A stretch of DNA of 8,959 nucleotides, taken from assembly GCA_030642545.1 (NCBI GenBank), contig DAOWNP010000083.1, forward strand, positions 1-8,959, written 5' to 3'. This DNA comes from Desulfobacteraceae bacterium. GTDB taxonomy: Bacteria; Desulfobacterota; Desulfobacteria; Desulfobacterales; DAOWNP01. Shown here in pieces: positions 7,459 to 8,959 of the stretch (position 1 is its first letter; every line of letters starts with the position of its first letter). A model generated the notes under the pieces. It searched no databases and was not told the origin of the DNA. It was given only the letters and a program-made list of their open reading frames with translations. The position numbers were made by a program, and so were the translations under genes.

Positions 7459-8343
7459 TTAAAAATGTGCCATTGCTGCTTTTAGATGCTCTATCCAGAT
7501 ATTTACCATATTGTCATATTCAGCAGTACCTTTAAGAACAACGCTGCATTTTACCCTGGCTTTTGTAAGAACTGATTTCCATGAATCATCCTCATCTCCT
7601 GCCATATCATTTCTTGCATGATCACCAGCAACAGACATAAAAGGCATTAAATATGCTTTTTTTATCCTTTTTTCCTTTAACATTGCTTTTATATCTCCTA
7701 TCTCAGGAGAACCTTCAACAGTACCGACAAATATATTAGGATCTTGTCTCTGAAGATTAAACATCAACGCAGCATAAAAAGCATTTGCAGGATGGTGAGT
7801 ACCATGTCCCATGAGCACAACAGCTTCTTTCTTTTTTCTTTTTCTGGGGATATTTTTAATAATAGCTGCAACTACTTTTTCCATATCATTTTGAGTGGAA
7901 AGAAGAGGAGCACCAATAACAATATGATTTATACCTTCAGGCATACTCTTAAACGCATGAGCTGTGCGCACGAGCTCATCATACTCTTCACCTCTTATGG
8001 TATGAAGAGACTGAACTGCTACATGGGTAAAACCCTGATCCATCATTTTTGCAAGAGCTGTTGCAACTGAGTCGAGATATGTGCCTTGACGTGCCAGTTT
8101 TTTTCTAATAATTTTCGATGTGTATGCCCAGTGAACAGGAATGTTTTTAAATGTTTTTTTAGTTTTTTTATCAATGTTTTTAAAAGAGATTTGTGCTTCA
8201 GGAATACTTGATCCAAAAGCAACAAGTAAAATCCCTTTTTTAACAGCATGCTTGTGTCCATGTCCACCTGCCAAAGCAAATGACGGTAAAACAAGCAAAC
8301 TAAACAAACCAAGAAATAAAACTACAAGAATCTTTTTTTTCAT
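7459..8343 (-). CDS. cbiK: Exported sirohydrochlorin cobaltochelatase, CbiK family (CbiKP-like)
   Basis: CbiK is a single-subunit, ATP-independent class II chelatase that inserts cobalt into sirohydrochlorin in the anaerobic B12 route. This complete 294-residue protein shows GILLVAFGSSIPEA (37-50) near the mature N-terminus, QSLHTIRGEEYDE (111-123), VLMGHGTHHPAN (176-187), VEGSPEI (209-215) and MSVAGDHARNDMAGD (236-250). His180, Glu210 and His242 reproduce the 30- and 32-residue spacing of the Salmonella CbiK metal-site triad His145/Glu175/His207, as I recall it, so the active site looks intact. Residues 1-25 are a signal peptide (A-L-A before the cut), as in the periplasmic CbiKP of Desulfovibrio vulgaris, which binds haem. 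A His-rich GGHGHKH (26-32) follows the cut. An AGGAG ribosome site lies 5 nt before the ATG. It is the first gene after the B12 riboswitch. In the periplasm a biosynthetic role is uncertain; metal or tetrapyrrole handling during uptake is the inferred alternative. Confidence 0.93.
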   Translation of the reverse strand: MKKKILVVLFLGLFSLLVLPSFALAGGHGHKHAVKKGILLVAFGSSIPEAQISFKNIDKKTKKTFKNIPVHWAYTSKIIRKKLARQGTYLDSVATALAKMMDQGFTHVAVQSLHTIRGEEYDELVRTAHAFKSMPEGINHIVIGAPLLSTQNDMEKVVAAIIKNIPRKRKKKEAVVLMGHGTHHPANAFYAALMFNLQRQDPNIFVGTVEGSPEIGDIKAMLKEKRIKKAYLMPFMSVAGDHARNDMAGDEDDSWKSVLTKARVKCSVVLKGTAEYDNMVNIWIEHLKAAMAHF

Positions 8344-8374
8344 AATTTCTCCTTTTCTAAAAAATAAAATTTAA

Positions 8375-8404
8375 GAACCGGAGCAATAAAAAAAACCCCG
8401 GTTC
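8375..8404 (-). terminator. Leader hairpin before cbiK, possible riboswitch expression platform
   Basis: On the minus strand GAACCGG (8404-8398) pairs perfectly with CCGGTTC (8381-8375) around a 16-nt loop, followed by TTAAATTTTATTTTTT. This would act as an intrinsic terminator, or mask the nearby cbiK ribosome site, when the aptamer binds cobalamin. The T tract is broken by A residues, so termination efficiency is uncertain. The hairpin lies between the aptamer and the cbiK start, where an expression platform is expected. Confidence 0.5.
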
Positions 8405-8454
8405 GATAAAAATCAATCCAAGGGTATCCCTGTTCTTTCCTTAAGATTTTCTTG

Positions 8455-8480
8455 CGTACTTTTATGTCCATAAAAATACG
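8455..8480 (-). other. AT-rich hairpin just after the riboswitch aptamer
   Basis: CGTATTTTTAT and ATAAAAGTACG form an 11-pair stem (one G-U) closed by a 4-nt GGAC loop on the minus strand, starting about 10 nt after the aptamer. It may be part of the switching region or a folding spacer. No partner sequence for an alternative fold was identified with confidence. Confidence 0.45.
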
Positions 8481-8490
8481 TAAATTATAC

Positions 8491-8650
8491 AGGCAGGTCT
8501 TCTGACTTTTGGATCACACTAATAACCGAGCCTTCCCGAAAGCTTATTAGCTTACAGTGGCAAAAAATACGGTTTTCGTCCCCAATCACAGCGGCGGGCT
8601 CCGTCCCTGATTTTAACAGGGTTCCCTATTATGCTAAAAAATAGCACCTG
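8491..8650 (-). promoter_or_regulatory. Cobalamin (B12) riboswitch aptamer
   Basis: Read on the minus strand, the region carries the cobalamin riboswitch landmarks in order: CAGGTGC at the 5' side of P1, AATAGGGAA, GGAGCCCGCCGCTGTGA, GGGGACG, the B12-box GCCACTG (8561-8555), GGGAAGGC, and the closing AGTCAGAAGACCTGCC. It lies about 147 bp upstream of cbiK in the same orientation. Cobalamin binding to such elements normally lowers downstream expression, so cbiK and probably the rest of the operon are expected to be made when B12 is scarce. The boundaries are approximate; the class is clear. Confidence 0.95.
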
Positions 8651-8671
8651 AATAAAAAAATATATCTAATT

Positions 8672-8700
8672 TAAATAAAGAAACAAAGAAGTAAAGTCAA
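8672..8700 (-). promoter_or_regulatory. Candidate sigma-70-type promoter for the riboswitch-led operon
   Basis: On the minus strand TTGACT (8700-8695) matches the -35 consensus at five of six positions. It is followed after 17 nt by TATTTA (8677-8672), a poor -10 match. The start of transcription would fall a short distance upstream of the aptamer, which is the right place. AT-rich sequence makes chance -10 matches common, so the -10 assignment is weak. Confidence 0.45.
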
Positions 8701-8718
8701 GTAAAATAAAGATGATAG

Positions 8719-8768
8719 AGGTCAGGGTCAAAGATAACAATGGTCAAAAAATGACAGGGGCCAAGGTC
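8719..8768. repeat. GGTCA-rich repeat-like stretch
   Basis: GGTCA occurs at 8720-8724, 8726-8730 and 8742-8746, and GGGGCCAAGGTC follows at 8757-8768. GGTCAAAAAATGAC forms a short inverted repeat at 8742-8755. The composition differs from the surrounding AT-rich leader and resembles REP-type repeats associated with IS200-like (RAYT) transposases, as I remember them. No transposase is present in the window, so this may be a remnant or chance. Confidence 0.3.
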
Positions 8769-8959
8769 TGTTCTTGATACTTAGGAACGTGGACAAAACA
8801 ACTTCCGCAATTATACATACAGACCTCGTATCTCAAACATCGAATTTGTACCTATAATAGTGTCAAATCAGTTAGTTGGGTATTTTTTGGACATTTACGA
8901 GTTTAAAACATTGCCTACATCCCTATGTATAGTACTTTGAAAAAGGCATTGTGCCAATA
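8769..8959. other. Right-hand intergenic stretch with no supported gene
   Basis: All three minus-strand frames entering from the right edge reach stop codons within about 65 nt. On the plus strand only a short frame from the ATG at 8925 runs off the edge, without a ribosome site. A small palindrome GGCATTGTGCC sits at the very end (8945-8955). I see no RNA gene or clear regulatory site here. Confidence 0.5.

Noticed and set aside
7449..7468. ACATTTTT/AAAAATGT palindrome over the cbiK stop codon as a terminator
   Set aside because: It has no GC core, and such palindromes are expected by chance in runs of A and T.
7744..8374. Plus- and minus-strand short frames overlapping cbiK
   Set aside because: They overlap an intact CbiK frame with its catalytic residues; no independent motifs were seen.
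8853..8858. Perfect TATAAT on the plus strand as a promoter
   Set aside because: The hexamer 17 nt upstream (ATCTCA) does not resemble a -35 box and no gene follows within the window.
8940..8957. Sigma-54 promoter on the minus strand at the right edge (TTGGCACAATGCC)
   Set aside because: The GG and GC dinucleotides are only 6 nt apart rather than the required 10.
8925..8959. Start of a plus-strand gene (reading MYSTLKKALCQ) running off the right edge
   Set aside because: Only eleven codons are visible, with no ribosome site and no recognisable family; another frame is open to the edge as well.

Overview
The window is AT-rich (roughly one third G+C by eye), and every convincing gene lies on the minus strand. 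Read right to left it is one putative transcription unit: promoter, cobalamin (B12) riboswitch, exported CbiK-type chelatase, TonB-dependent outer-membrane receptor, DUF2162 membrane protein with a CPVC motif, MotA/TolQ/ExbB-type channel protein, DUF2149 (ExbD-like) protein, and a CobN/ChlH-family large chelatase subunit that runs off the left edge. The double-membrane envelope implied by the receptor and the signal-peptide-bearing CbiK (a form known from Desulfovibrio) suggest a low-GC Desulfobacterota, probably a sulfate reducer. This placement is inference.

Layout: 8701-8959 holds no supported gene, only GGTCA-rich repeat-like sequence near its left end. 8344-8700 is the regulatory leader, with a promoter candidate at 8672-8700, the riboswitch aptamer at about 8491-8650, and two hairpins before the first start codon. 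cbiK (7459-8343) and the receptor (5249-7363) are separated by a terminator-like hairpin. The 184 bp between the receptor and the DUF2162 gene are almost filled by two adjacent inverted repeats, one of them 105 bp long. From 5064 to the left edge the genes are tightly packed: a 4-bp ATGA overlap (DUF2162/channel), a 39-bp gap (channel/DUF2149) and a 14-bp overlap (DUF2149/cobN).

How the genes may work together: the receptor would import a metal-tetrapyrrole or corrinoid across the outer membrane. CbiK and the CobN-like protein both carry N-terminal signal peptides, so both chelatases should act outside the cytoplasm. Classical CobN works in the cytoplasm with the ATPase pair CobS/CobT. Here no CobS/CobT is visible and the periplasm has no ATP, but the gene sits beside an ExbB-like/ExbD-like pair of the kind that taps the proton-motive force. 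The arrangement resembles the Bacteroidetes hmu haem-utilisation operon (receptor, CobN-like HmuS and small membrane proteins, as recalled), but it is under B12 control and has CbiK added at the front. The most interesting reading is a proton-motive-force-coupled, extracytoplasmic chelatase or dechelatase system for cobalt tetrapyrroles. This is a hypothesis from sequence and context only.
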